From contig JAQFVV010006208.1 in assembly GCA_028023455.1 (NCBI GenBank), positions 7,172,963 to 7,236,962 on the forward strand: a stretch of DNA of 64,000 nt, written 5' to 3'. Within the stretch, counting starts at the first letter, position 1. Each line of letters starts with the position of its first letter. The translations under genes and the position numbers were made by a program. The stretch comes from Epiperipatus broadwayi. Taxonomy: Eukaryota > Onychophora > Udeonychophora > Euonychophora > Peripatidae. Positions 10,294-21,410 of this stretch are shown here, piece by piece. The notes below the pieces were generated by a model that was not told where the DNA came from, made no database searches, and worked only from the letters and a program-made list of their open reading frames with translations.

Positions 10294-10959
10294 ACATACA
10301 AATAAAATGGTTCTCTTTCTGTTATGAACTGTCAACTGGAGTCTAATTTATGTAATCAATTCTCAGAAAGAAGATAATATATATTGTTTGTATTATTTGA
10401 TATTTTGGAAAAGCCAAAAATTAGTAGGTATTACATAAAAAATAAATAAATCTTAGCATGAATAAATCTTAAATGGACTTAAATTTTTTTTTTCAGATGA
10501 TAGACCCTGTGATTTGTGACAGTCTCTCATTTAATTTGAATGAACCGGTGAAGACTTCCAATGTTAATTCAAATGGAATAAAAATTTATTATAGTCATTT
10601 GCAATGAAATTAAATCAATAGTGTAAAAGTTACAGTTATAAAACATAAGTGTGTCAATGAATATGTTTATATTTAGGACTTTGAAAAGTAAGATTGTCAA
10701 AATAAAAAGGCCCAACGATATATACAACTGCACTGATTTGTTCTATGCTCATTGACCATAAGTCACATTGTTGAAATGGTGGATAGTTTTTGATGTCTTG
10801 ATTTAAATTCTGCTTTTGTCAAGTTGATTATTTAAATTTCTAAGAACATAGTTGGAATGAAAACCGTTTATAGAGAAATATTTAAAAATATGAAATTGTG
10901 AATCAAAAAGACAGTTGGTCTTTATTAAGATAGAAATAGAAAACCTATGGAACACATTT

Positions 10960-11530
10960 CCAGGTGTATATCATCATCATTGACAACCATTATTAAATTA
11001 CTGCAGGATGAAGATCTCTCCAAAATCAATCCATCTTCTCTGATATCTAGCCTCTCTTCTCCACATCACCCCTGCATACTTTTTTTTTCATCCATCCATC
11101 TCACATGTGGTTTCTTTCTGGGTCTTTTACAATCTCTTGGAATTCAGTTAAAGATTTCAATTGTCCGTCTATTATCATCTCTTCTAACAATATGTTCAAC
11201 CCAACTCCACTTCAGTCTTTTAATTTCTTCAATGATGTCAGTAACATCTGTTTGTTCTATTACCCATATATTGCATTTTCAATCTCTTCTTGTTACTCCT
11301 AACATGCATCTCTCCATACTTCTTTGAGTGGTCTGAAGTCTCTGTATTGCTCTTCTGTTAAGTGTCCAGGTCTCAGATCCAGAAGTAAGAACTGGTAAAA
11401 CACATTTATTAAAAATTTTTCTTTTCAAACATATAGTCATTAGCCAGCATAGTGAGTATATTGGCTTTTTATCTCTCAGTTTGAGATCAAGAAATACCCA
11501 TGGCTTTTCTTTTCAATTGCTTGATAAGGC
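10960..11530 (-). mobile_element. RTE-like LINE, C-terminal fragment
   Basis: On the minus strand the frame reads pieces such as RLKWSGVVEHIVRR, DNRWTIEIFN and RDCKRPRKKPHVRWMDE. This resembles the C-terminal 'LKWxGHVxRMxDxRWTxxIxxWxPR' region of RTE-type LINE polyproteins. The 3' end at 10960-11000 reads ATCATCATTGACAACCATTA, the same terminus seen at the right edge of the window (63962-64000). Frameshifts and stops are present. Confidence 0.75.
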
Positions 11531-11930
11531 AGAACGAACATGTGTGTGAATGAAAAAAAAGATGTGTATATTTATGGAATCTTTCTTTGAAAACAGAGAG
11601 TTTGAACTTGCTAATAGTGGAATATATTAATTTGGAAAATGAAAACTTATACAATGATAGTTTTTACCCAATCTAAGTTATGAATATAGATATATATTTG
11701 TATGTATTATAGAATAAATATTTATTATTCACTTTGCTGTGAATTATTAGATATAGTCAATATTATTTTGTTAAATTTAAAGACCATTGCAATTCATTTT
11801 TATATAATTTCTGTTTAAGAAAAATATAAAAAATAAAATCAGATGTCATGTGACCTAATTTAAATAAGGTTGTATTACAAATGTTATATAAAGAGCTTGT
11901 AAATATGCTCTTAAGCTTTGCAGAATATCT

Positions 11931-11980
11931 CTAATCCCAGATCGTTTTCTGCTACTGGCTTCCTCAGTGAGGTGCTAGGA
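11931..11980 (-). ncRNA. Hammerhead ribozyme motif, left arm copy
   Basis: On the minus strand: CUGAGGA core, GC/GC mini-stem II, GAAA, and stem I from ACCUCA with a UGGGAU-like partner. Stem III reads AACGAU rather than ACCGGU, so it is less perfect than its plus-strand partner at 11997-12047. Confidence 0.6.
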
Positions 11981-11996
11981 TCTAATGCTTGAATAT

Positions 11997-12047
11997 TCTA
12001 GCACCTCACTGAGGAAGCCAGTAGCAGAAACCGGTCTGGGGTTAGGG
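11997..12047 (+). ncRNA. Hammerhead ribozyme, sense strand, family A variant
   Basis: The stem I left side ACCUCA pairs with UGGGGU, with an outer CUA/UAG pairing beyond an internal loop. The core is CUGAGGA, stem II is a short GC/GC hairpin around CAGUA, and GAAA is followed by a zero-loop stem III ACC/GGU and C17. Predicted cleavage is after 12036. All core bases are conserved; the weak stem II is the only reservation. It lies in the sense strand of the host intron. Confidence 0.75.
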
Positions 12048-13047
12048 ATATTCTGCAAAGCTTGTTAAGAGCTTATTTGCGAGCTCTTTATATAACAAAA
12101 TTATTATATATAATTTTTTTTTTCTGGACAGTTTTGATTATTATATGTAACTTTAAATAAAAGCATGGTGTGTCCATAAATTAATTAATTGAAGCACTAA
12201 TAGAGTATTTGGTTTGATCATAAACTATATTGCTTTAATTTATTAATTTAGGGAGTTGCATGCTTTTATTTAAAGTTTCATATAATAACCAAAATTATAG
12301 TCCAAAAAAAAAATTATTTTTTGCTTTTACTTCATTAATCTTTAAATTAAATAAAAGCATTTTTTAAAAAAATGTTATATATATAAATGAAATGTTATCC
12401 AGGTATGTCAGTGTAAAATTTATTGAAATAAAAATATACTCTAAATTTATATATAGGTCCTTTTAAATTCAAAGACTCCAAAAGATGAGCTATTATAGGT
12501 TTTTGAGAAGTAATTGATAATTTCTTAGTAATATCAAAAATTAAAGTTTATCTTTATTTAATGGATATTATCTCCTTGTTTCTATTCATTATTATAATAA
12601 CAATCCACATAAACATTTAATTCAACATATACCAATGTTATATATTTATATATATGTAGCACCTCTACAATATTTATTACCCACTTGATGACTAGTGTGA
12701 ACTGGCCAAAATATTGGTATATACTTTTAGCCTGTAAAAATTTTCATTTTAATATATAACATGGGTACAAAATTTGAAGAAATTTTGGTAGAATAAAGTC
12801 AAAAAGTAATTACAAGATTTGACTCTAAAAGATTGCATTGGTACTGAAACTGGCAGATAGATTAAAAATCTGTTACATGGTTTAACCCAAATAAACACAA
12901 GTCTTAAGTTAAAAAAAGAATTTAATAAATTTATAGTTATCAAGATCCTTTGTAATGAAATAATAAATTTAAAATGTTAGCATTAAAATAGATTGCTTAT
13001 GCTATTTAATAATTATTTTATTAAATTATTATTTTTTCATTATGTAG

Positions 13048-13404
13048 AAAGGGGTGTAAGATTAGGATATGCTCCTAAAATTCCTGATATTTGGAGACCA
13101 GAACATGAAGGTTTTGCAGAAGCGCCTAAGTTTTTTAGACCAGAATATGATACCCAATACGGAATTGATGGAGAACCAGTTGAAATTGAAACATGGGTTT
13201 ATGGATACCCAACCCCTACAATTAGTTGGTTTTTCCAAAATAAAAAACTAGATTTAAGTGGTCGTTATGGATCAAGTTTATTAAGAACAGGACAGTGCAT
13301 TTTAGTTATTGATAAAATGACTTGGGATGACGTCGGAGAATATGAATGTCGAGCTGTTAATGAACACGGAGATGCTTCTATTATTGTCAAATTGGAAATG
13401 GCAG
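13048..13404 (+). CDS. unc-89: Obscurin/Unc-89-like gene, I-set Ig exon
   Basis: A 357-nt exon, phase 1-1, acceptor TATGTAG, donor GTAATG. The first 30 or so codons are an aromatic-rich linker (IPDIWRPEHEGF) leading to APKFFRPEYD. An I-set immunoglobulin domain follows: core Trp in TISWFFQ and the F-strand signature DVGEYECRAVNEHGDA. The usual B-strand cysteine is replaced by Thr (VEIETWVYGYP), so the standard disulphide cannot form. This is tolerated in intracellular muscle Ig domains. The preceding intron, 4384-13047, is 8.7 kb and full of repeats. The open frame extends to 13526 only by read-through of the donor. Confidence 0.92.
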
Positions 13405-13812
13405 GTAATGTGCCTAATTTATTTGTAATTTACAAAATTTTTTTTAGTAAAAAAATTGTATTTATTGTTGTGCTTCATTTTATTAATGTATGTTTATTGT
13501 TTATCAAAATTATTTCTTTAAACTAACATTATTAATAACAATGTTTACATTCTGATAAATAAATATACAATGAAGTCTATATAGCACCATTTCTATTTCT
13601 TTGCCTTTCATCTGATCTGTTTGATTCCAGAATTAATACCATAAAAATATTTTTGTTTACTTCCTTATTGTTCCTCTAATTGTCATTTTATTACATTAAT
13701 CATTAACAAATCAATTCATGATATAATAATATGTCATTGCATAAATAGACTTTTTCTTTTAATCTGGAATAATATACAAATATTATTTTATATATAAAAG
13801 TCTTATTTTGCA

Positions 13813-13935
13813 GGTTCATCCATGAAAGATTTTAATTAGAAATTCCAACGTTTCGACATGACCACCAGCCAACTGGCTTGAGTGATCAAGTCGAAACATT
13901 GGAATACCTAATTAAAATCTGACGTGGATGGACCT
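13813..13935. repeat. Palindromic element with Penelope-type end motif
   Basis: GGTTCATCCATGAAAGATTT is mirrored by AAAATCTGACGTGGATGGACC. The arms contain TCCAACGTTTCGAC, or GTCGAAACATTGGA on the other side. GTCGAAACGTTGG-type ends resemble Penelope-like termini that hold hammerheads, but here the CUGAUGA core reads CTGGTGG and is not functional. Confidence 0.7.
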
Positions 13936-14079
13936 AAAAAATATGTCTTTTATATCTGTAACCTGTGAAAACATTCGTGTGAACATTATTACTATATATA
14001 TATATGCACATATACATTTTATAATTAGTTTGTTCATTACTGAATAATATCTCCTTGTTATATTTATATAAAAAGAGAT

Positions 14080-14660
14080 TATCTGATAGCTGAAACTAAA
14101 AAAAGAATTGTATAATATAAATTGTAATCACCGGGAAGTAAAAGTTGAAGATCATAAAAGCACATTATTTTCAAGAAAAAATGAAGTATTCCAGAAGAAA
14201 AGATAAGAAATAATTAATCATAGAAAAAAATTGCTTAAAGAAATAAAAACTAAAATGTAGTCATTTGGTTAATCAGAAATAAGTAATTATGGAATTTTGA
14301 AATGCTAAAGTCCTGTTTGTTAATTATTGAAATAATAGTGGTAAGAGAAATATAAATTTATACATGAAAAGATTGTTTCGGATTAAAGTAAAATGTACTA
14401 AATAAATCTGTAAGTCAAAATTTAATTAGTGCGAAGATAAGAAAATATGTGCAAGGACCCCTAAATAGGGAGAAATTTTTGTGACAACAGTTCTGCATTT
14501 TCGTTGCTTTTCATGGGAGTTTTCTCTGTTGTCAAGTGTTTAGTGGCACAAGATTGCTGTGAGTTTTAGCCACAATCATCGAGGAGTTTTCCTACCCTAG
14601 GCACCAGTTACCTGATGGTTAATCAGTTGGTTAGTATTCCTTACAAGTCATCCTGATCTT
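14080..14660 (+). mobile_element. Dispersed repeat family D, copy 2
   Basis: Shares CAGAAGAAAAGATAAGAAAT, AATTTAATTAGTG..AAGATAAGA and GCACCAGTTACCTGA with 29040-29660 and, reversed, with 1890-2570. No ORF of note. Confidence 0.5.
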
Positions 14661-15677
14661 ATTATTATTTTTTATACACCTGAGAAAGCTCGCAACAGAA
14701 TTACTATCAAAGGATAATATTACTTTATTCCATCATTGAGACTATTAATTAATATTGTGGACTAAGAAAAGTAGAACTGTTTCTAGTGAAATGCATTCAT
14801 GTGTTTAGATGCGCAGGACGTTATTGCAAATGGATTCTAAATTTTAATGTGGATTGCCTAGTGGTTTATATAGTTTGTCTGTTTATTCAATAAATAAGTA
14901 ATTTTCATAATATTGGATAGTTGGATTTATTTAATTCCCAGATGTCATATTTTGCTATGATCTGTTACATTGTTTTTCGATAGCAAATACATAGCAAACC
15001 CAATAATTAAATGTTCATAAATTTGAATTTTAAATATTATTAAAATATATTCCGAACAATCTTACAATTTTTCAGAAACATTTTTATAAAATTAAATGCT
15101 AATAAATTATTTTCAATTTTATTTTATGTCTACGTCTATGAAAAAGTGATTTTTTGTCAAAATTAATAATTAGTATAAGTTTATTTATATCTTTCAAAAT
15201 TAGCCACAAAATCTACACAGTCAAACAAAGACTGCCTAACTCTCAATCTATCTTTTCTTTTTTTAATATTGCAATACTTTAATCATATTAACGTAATAAG
15301 TATTTTCTTTGCAATTAAATTGGTTAATATCGGTATTTGGAAAAATCCTGACTGAAAACGTCAATATTATCCGTTTTGGATTGATTCCAAGTACAAATGA
15401 ATTTAAGCAAAACCAATGAGAAATTTTAAATTTTCTTTATTAGTATTATTAAATAAAAATGAAACAATATTGTACTATAACTAATCGTTGTAATTAATAT
15501 AAATTTGGGTTGTTTTTTTTAAACATATGTAATTACTGCGATTTTAAAATTGTTTACCAATATTTTTATGTTTAAACAGGCAAAACTCACTATATATATT
15601 GCCACACACAACAAGCTGGAGTAATCAATGGATGCCAGAAGGCTTGTGCATAAAATCCCCATCTAGTGCCTACTCAT

Positions 15678-15732
15678 CCAATATCCCCAGACTAGTTTCT
15701 GGCTTACGGCCTTCGTCAGTGAGGAACCTTGG
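15678..15732 (-). ncRNA. Hammerhead ribozyme, tandem copy 1, complete core
   Basis: Minus strand: an outer stem I pairing (CCAA with UUGG), an internal loop, then UCCUCA with UGGGGA. The core is CUGACGA, stem II is GGC with GCC around CGUAA, and GAAA is followed by a zero-loop stem III ACU/AGU and C17. The predicted cut lies between plus positions 15690 and 15689. One A-A mismatch flanks stem II; otherwise every core position fits. Confidence 0.78.
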
Positions 15733-15767
15733 ATCTGAGAGCACTGCACTTAGATCTTAGGATCTCT

Positions 15768-15822
15768 CCAATATCCCCAGACTAGTTTCTGGCTTATGGC
15801 CTTCGTCAGTGTGGAGCCTTGG
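15768..15822 (-). ncRNA. Hammerhead ribozyme, tandem copy 2
   Basis: Same as 15678-15732 but with one stem I mismatch (UCCACA against UGGGGA) and loop CAUAA in stem II. The core CUGACGA, GAAA, ACU/AGU and C17 are intact. Its predicted cut site is exactly 90 bases from that of copy 1. Confidence 0.72.
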
Positions 15823-16217
15823 ATCTGAGAGCATGTGATGTTTATTGGCTTAATATTTTTATGCTCATGTTTTTGCAAATAATAGATATGCAGTATTTTG
15901 AATTATGAAATCTAAATTATACTTTATATGCTACCAAATAAAAAACATTTTAAAAGCATAATCATTGATTTTTCTTCTTTCCTTACATTGATTGTTCATT
16001 ATATGCAAGTATGTTCAAGGAATAAAGTTATTTTTTAATTCTATTATCAAAAGTAATGTTATAAAATAAAAGTCTCATGTTATATTTTATATATTTTTAA
16101 AAAGTTTATAAGTTACCTAATGCTTTATTTTTACTTATTAAAGAAATAAAATTGAAAAGAGTATATAATTATTACTAAAAAAAAATTAATCGTCATTTGT
16201 TACTATGTTTATTGTAG

Positions 16218-16499
16218 ATCCACCAGTCTTTATTGAACCTTGCATTGATACTCTTATTATGACCAATGAGAGTGGACGCTTAGATTGCCGTGTTACTGGA
16301 ATTCCATATCCAGAAGTGAAATGGTTAAAGGATTGGCATCCTTTGTGTCCTTCTACTCGAATTAAAATTCGGCAGGATGAACCTGATCATTGCACGCTCA
16401 TTCTTAATGATGCCATTACAAGAGATAGTGGACTCTATACTTGCCAGGCCAAGAATTTGGCCGGTACTGCCCTATGCTCCGTCACTGTGTTAGTAGAAA
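16218..16499 (+). CDS. unc-89: Obscurin/Unc-89-like gene, Ig exon adjoining the kinase
   Basis: A 282-nt exon, phase 1-1, acceptor ATTGTAG, donor GTAAGT. It encodes a complete I-set Ig domain: DPPVFIEP at the A strand, Cys in GRLDCRVTG, Trp in VKWLKDW, and DSGLYTCQAKNLAG on the F strand. Both disulphide cysteines are present, unlike the preceding Ig. It ends two residues after VTVLVE. An Ig placed directly before the kinase linker, rather than an Fn3, separates this protein from twitchin or MLCK types and favours the first kinase (PK1) of obscurin/Unc-89. Confidence 0.93.
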
Positions 16500-17029
16500 G
16501 TAAGTGTAGGTTATGAATTATAAATATGTTAAACTGTATTGAAGAACATTTTTAATACATATATGTATAAGTATGTGTGCATATATAAATGCGTATGTGT
16601 GTATTATGACAGAAGTTAATGTATTCACTTATTATGCTTATAATATTGAATTTAAATCTAAGTAAAACTCAGAATTTTATTTCTAAGTAAGTTTAGGATT
16701 TTTCTTTCAGGTAACCGAATATTTGAATACTCTTGACTATAAAAAATATAAATCCTTACAATCTGGCATCGAATTGTCTTGCTAACTATTGTCTTTTTCT
16801 TCACTGATTCTCTTTAGAGAAATTCTGAAGAAAGCCTTTTTCCTAAATATTTCCTGCCATTATACTCTGACCTCAGCTATATTCTTCCAGTCAAAACTAT
16901 TAATATTATATTTTTGGTAGTTGTCGTGTTTGGCTGAATTGCAGGTTTGAGACCCAAATCAACAGTAATATCAAAAAAAATATGAATACTCATGAAGCTA
17001 ATAAGTATAATTTATTAGAACAAATATAC

Positions 17030-17652
17030 ATGTTATACCATTAATAAATACAATTTTATGGATAATTTAGTCAATAATGAGCTGGTCATGCCAAATGACT
17101 CCAGCTGTATATATTAGCTTGCCTCATGGGTTCTAGTCAAGACTTTTCCAGCTGTACTGGACATCTTGTCTTGAGTCGGCTGTACTGGACATCTTGTCTT
17201 GAGTCGGGCATAGTTATAGCAGCTTCCAATCCTTTCGTGGACTTGTTTCACTGCAAAGGCATATCGGTAATGACTATAGTAGAAATACCTTCACAGTGAA
17301 AGTGGTTTCAATTGAGAGGACGTTCAGATTAGATAGACGTTATCTCTCTATATATATATATCCAAATAGATCTATTCATATCTATATAGATCCCTTGCCT
17401 CCAAAAAGGCTGTCTATTTATTGCCAGATCCCTTACCTTACTGGCAGAAATCGGATTCAGAGAGCATCATTGCCTATTGGCCTGTACTAACCAATGGTAG
17501 GATTTTATACACATGTTTACACATTGGCCATACTTATGTTTTATCCTTAGGCTATGTTTACACATTGATTTGCAGCAATGAGTGCTTAAACTGATTAGAT
17601 AAGGAAGGAATCTGGACTAGTCTGCTTCTGAAGGCAAGATCAGATATGACAA
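17030..17652 (-). mobile_element. Reverse, degraded copy of the 56461-57160 element
   Basis: It ends AGATCAGATATGACAA like the right terminus at 57145-57160. In reverse complement it shares AGACTCTTC(C/T)AGCTGT-, ACATCTTGTCTTGAGTCGGC- and CAGATCCCTTACCTTACTGG-type blocks. The 33-bp unit containing CTGTACTGGACATCTTG is tandemly duplicated here. The other terminus is missing. Confidence 0.65.
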
Positions 17653-17982
17653 TAATATCTCTGAGATTATAATAAATAAGAATCTGCCTAATTCATGCAA
17701 ATCATCTCAGATTTTACCCCAAACTACTTTTTATGGAGTTTGCTATTCTCATGCATATCGCAGTTTCAATCTAATATGAATTAATAATATGTTTCCAGCT
17801 TCTTCATGCAGTCATATTGAATATACTATGAAAAATTGCATATTTCATTTGAGTGTGTTAGTTATATAAATAAATGTTTTATATTATTGCAAATTGAATT
17901 CACTTTCGATTTATTTTGATAAAATAACATCGTATGGAAATTTCTTTCACGATTAGAAATTGATTTTTATTATTTGTTTTAG

Positions 17983-18088
17983 CACAAGCATCACCTGATT
18001 GGTCTCATGATGACGTTAGTTATCGTAAAGTCAGAACAAAACGCAGAAGAGCTGGAGACGCCTATGATATCGGAGATGAGATTGGAAG
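17983..18088 (+). CDS. unc-89: Obscurin/Unc-89-like gene, basic linker and start of kinase domain
   Basis: A 106-nt exon with acceptor TTGTTTTAG and donor GTAAAC, entering in phase 1 and leaving in phase 2. It encodes a short linker (QASPDWSHDDVSYRKV), a strongly basic patch (RTKRRRAG) and the first beta strand of a protein kinase, AYDIGDEIGR. The glycine loop is split across the intron, giving EIGR joined to GTTAVV in the next exon. The basic patch could be a docking or regulatory segment; that is inference. No ORF of notable length marks this exon. It was found by frame, splice sites and the kinase match. Confidence 0.9.
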
Positions 18089-18294
18089 GTAAACAAAATA
18101 AACATTTTAAAATAGATTTTATTCCCACATCATTAAAAAAAATCTCATTAATAGCTTAACAATGTCAAAACAAATATTTGATAATGCATCCTGAATGATC
18201 AGTGGGTTATAATTGCTTGATAATAGAGCCTATTATTAGCTCAAGTTTTTTAAATTTAAAAACATACTTTCCAATCTATCACTTAAAACAATAT

Positions 18295-18990
18295 TGTGAT
18301 GTGATGCAATATGGTTTCCCATTTATCGAAGTCAGGAATCTCTCAGCCACTTTGCCCAATGAAACCTGTTAGCCACCTTTCCCTTTCCCACCCTAAGTTT
18401 TTCCCATATTCTTCTCTATCCTACTTCATCCCATTTCCCCAATGTCATCTTTATCCACTCTATGGCCTTTATATCTAGATCCCTCTTATCTTTTTCCAAA
18501 CCCGGCATAAAAACCAAAAACCCACTTTCTGTATAATCACTTTGTTTATATTTATTCTCCCACAACTTCATTATTTGTATCCTTTCTGCTTTTCCATACC
18601 TTCCTTACATAACTTGCAGATTAAATCACCCACATTTCTCCATTTATGTATACATTCCCTTGTTAACAATCCTGTTCAAGTCTTAAACAGTAAATTACTT
18701 TCCTTGCTATTATTGTAAATTAACTCACAACCAATATTCTGTTTACTTTTATGTATATTTAAACCATTTTACTCTCCGGCTTTCTATTTTTTATTAATGC
18801 ATGTATTTTTTTATTCCATTCTTTGTCACTATAACACTCAACAATCTTCCTAACATATTATTCCCACCTTTTGTACAAATATACTGACAAAGTCTCTATC
18901 CAAATCTTCTGCATACCGTGCTAACTTTCTCACTCAAGCTTGTCCTTTACTCGTAACCCAATTAAATACTATTTTGATTTCTTTTATTAT
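18295..18990 (-). mobile_element. LINE 3' fragment with TGATG-type tail
   Basis: The plus strand starts TGTGATGTGATGCA and runs through GTCAGGAATCTCTCAGCC and CATCCCATTTCC blocks repeated at 19005, 57685, 58262 and 58466. The minus strand of the 57.7-kb copy encodes a zinc-knuckle-like HLLMECQCLQAE segment near the C-terminus of a LINE reverse transcriptase. This copy is non-coding now. Confidence 0.65.
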
Positions 18991-19004
18991 CCATAAATTG
19001 CAGT

Positions 19005-19245
19005 AATGTGATGTGATGCATGTGACTTCTTATACGGAATGAGGAATCTCTCACAACTCTCTTTCCATTCCCTGCCCTAAGTTTTCCCATCCCCTTTCCA
19101 CAACATAATCTTTGTCAACTCCATGGGCTTTATATCTAAATCCTCCTTATATTTTCCTAAACCCAGCATAAAAACCAATAACCCACTTTCTACATAATCA
19201 CTTTGTTTATACTTATTCTCCACAACTTATTTGTACTCCTTCTGC
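19005..19245 (-). mobile_element. LINE 3' fragment, second copy
   Basis: GTGATGTGATGCATGTGACT is followed by GAGGAATCTCTCACAACTCT and CACTTTCTACATAATCACTT. It is a shorter repeat of 18295-18560, lying directly against the RTE-like sequence that continues to 20830. Confidence 0.6.
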
Positions 19246-20830
19246 TATAGAACTGATAAAAAATTGATAGATCTGTAATCTTTTTATCGCCTTTTTTGAA
19301 TATTAATATTGCATTCTTCCAATCATTTGGTATATCTTTATCATTTAGACATTTGGTATATAACTTTGTCAAACAAATGTTCTATTTTTTCACCTGCTTT
19401 TTTTAAGATATCAATTATAATTCCATCATTACCTGGAGCTTTTTTTCATAAATTTAATCGCATGTCTCACTTCTTCATTTAAAATCCTGGACAATTTAGA
19501 AAATATAATAAATATAGAAGGTACTTGTTCTTTATTACTATATAATTTTTGATAGAACTCTTCTACCCATTTCATAATGTCATTCCTCTTTTTAGTCATA
19601 GTTCCATCTTTTTTTCTTATTGCAGATATAAGTTTTCTCCGAATATACCAAGATGTTGTTTTACAATCTTGAGACTTTTATTCTCTTCTACAGCTTTCCT
19701 TTCTTGTTCACAATTATTCTTCCTTATATCATTATTAATTCTTTTTCACACCATTTAACAAAATTCGAGATATTCAATCACCTTTAATGCATCTTTTTTA
19801 TATAGTTTCACATTCCTTGTTGTCTTCATAAATTGTCTTGAATCAGTAGAAATTTTACTAGTCATTTGCTTCTTTTTTTGTACCAGGTATCTTTATTGCA
19901 GTTTTTAAAAGTGTATCCATTATCTTTCTATTAATTTCATTCAAAGCTGAATCATGTCAAAACCTGTTAATATATGAAAACGATTTGCAAGTTCTAATTT
20001 AAATTCATTGGAATGTTTCTGAAGATTAGGAATATCAACTGTGAATATTGTTTTTCTTAATATTTTTTGTCTCTCTAGATTTGCATTCGCAAGTATCTTA
20101 TTAATTGATGATCATTTCCTGTGTTGAATTGATTAAGAACCCTGCAATCTTGAAATACATATTTTCTGTTGGTCAAAATGTAATCCATTTTTGCTGTTTT
20201 TTATTTGGATCTTTCTATGTCCATATCCATTTAATATTTTTCTGAACAAAAGAGTTCATAATATAAAATTATTACTTTTTTCCTGCAAACTCCACAAGTC
20301 TATGTCCTCTCTCATTTCCATCACCATAAACAAATTTAACTATAGCTCTTCTACCTTTCAACTGTTTACCATTTCCAACATTAAAGTCTTCCATGACAAT
20401 TTTAAAATGTTGTTGATCTGACCCAAAAACTTGTGTACATTCATATATAATTCCTCTACTTCTTTATCACAATGAGAGCTTGTTGTGGCATAAACCTGAA
20501 TTATTTATGTTTGATATCTGCTATTAAATTGAATAACTAATCTTGCCACTCTGTCCGATACCCTATCAACCTCCACAATGTTGTTCTTTCACTTTTTATT
20601 TAAAATGAATCTTACTCGACTTCTGCTTCCCTCGTTTGTGCCTTTATAGTATAGTACATGTCAACTTTTTAAATCAATTGTCCCTTCACCTTTTCTTCTA
20701 ACTTCAAAGTCCAATAATGTCTCATTTAATATTAGACAGTTCTTCTAATTCTTGCAATCTTTCTTTATTTGAAAATAATCTGGAGTTGTAAATATCTAAA
20801 TAAAATGTCATCATCAAATGGCAGTCTGGA
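19246..20830 (-). mobile_element. RTE-like LINE, endonuclease to reverse transcriptase remnant
   Basis: Read from 20830 downwards on the minus strand. First comes the start of an AP-endonuclease domain (YNSRLFSNKERLQELEELSN, then DIIGL). Further along, at 19372-19190, is the reverse transcriptase segment LYTKCLNDKDIPNDWKNAIL followed by FKKGDKK, the RTE-family 'KCLxxxxIPxDWxxAxIxxxxKKGD' motif. Several frameshifts and stops interrupt it, so it is a dead copy. It is antisense to the host gene in the intron 18089-21209. Confidence 0.82.
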
Positions 20831-20837
20831 TCCGCTA

Positions 20838-20900
20838 CTTTGGCTGATGATGACTGCAGGACAGCCGAAACTTTTAGAATAAAGTTTTGATATAAAAAAT
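20838..20900 (+). ncRNA. Possible hammerhead motif next to the RTE 5' side
   Basis: CTGATGA is followed by a 5-base stem II (GACUG against CAGCC, one mismatch), GAAA, and a stem III hairpin ACUUU/AAAGU with loop UAGAAU. Stem I pairing is weak. The CTGATGA...GAAAC arrangement resembles ribozymes in Penelope-like termini. Confidence 0.45.
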
Positions 20901-21209
20901 AGTATTGATAGTATTTAAGAAAGTTGTAAATGGTATGATATGTAAAAGTAGAAATCAATACATAGGAAAAGGAAGAAGAAGAAGAAAAATATAGTTATTA
21001 AAACATGATAGCTTGGGCTGTTAATTTTCATTGATGGTTACTAGCAACATAACTGATGGACATTTTTCTCTAGTCATTACTTGAAATTTCTTCATTTGTT
21101 TCTTTGCCTACATCTTAATTAAGTCATGAAAATATTTAACATATATAATAAGATATATGTGTGAAATTTACTTGCAAGTCTAACAATGAAAATTACTGTT
21201 TGTTTTTAG

Positions 21210-21410
21210 GGGCACAACTGCAGTTGTTAAGCGAGCTACGGAAAAGGCTACTGGACATGACTATGCTGCAAAAATCATTTACGCAAGACCTAGTGATTTA
21301 TTGCATATGAAAAGGGAAGTAGACATTATGAACCAATTGAATGACAAAAGATTAATACGTCTTCATGATGCCTATGAAAGAGGAGATTCATTAACTCTTG
21401 TTCAAGAATT
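21210..21410 (+). CDS. unc-89: Obscurin/Unc-89-like gene, kinase N-lobe exon
   Basis: A 201-nt exon with acceptor TTTTTAG and donor GTATCT, entering and leaving in phase 2. It encodes most of the kinase N-lobe. The glycine loop reads GRGTTAVV, with Ala in place of the third glycine of GxGxxG. The beta-3 lysine is present in DYAAKIIYARP, the helix C glutamate in MKREVDIMNQL, and beta 4-5 in LIRLHDAYERGDSLTLVQE. The YAAK-I-Y-x-RP pattern resembles the first kinase of arthropod Unc-89 as I remember it. A 22-kb intron follows, splitting the hinge after VQEL. Confidence 0.93.

Larger units (their letters stand above)
11885..12105. repeat. Palindrome with two hammerhead motifs, family A variant
   Basis: The arms (ATAAAGAGCTTGTAAATATG at the left, mirrored at the right end near 12095) enclose two copies of CACCTCACTGAGGAAGCCAG in opposite orientations around TAGGATCTAATGC. 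A fragment of the same family without the ribozyme lies at 7840-7915 (AACTTGTTAAGAGCTTATTT). ATGTCATGTGACCTAATTT precedes it. Confidence 0.85.
15573..15840 (-). mobile_element. Family A element with tandem ribozyme repeat
   Basis: It starts like the arm of 6016-6298 (GTAATCAATGGATGCCAGAA, ATCTAGTGCCTACTCATCCA) but continues into two head-to-tail copies of a 90-bp unit instead of folding back. The unit contains a hammerhead on the minus strand and CTTGGATCTGAGAGCA. Confidence 0.8.
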
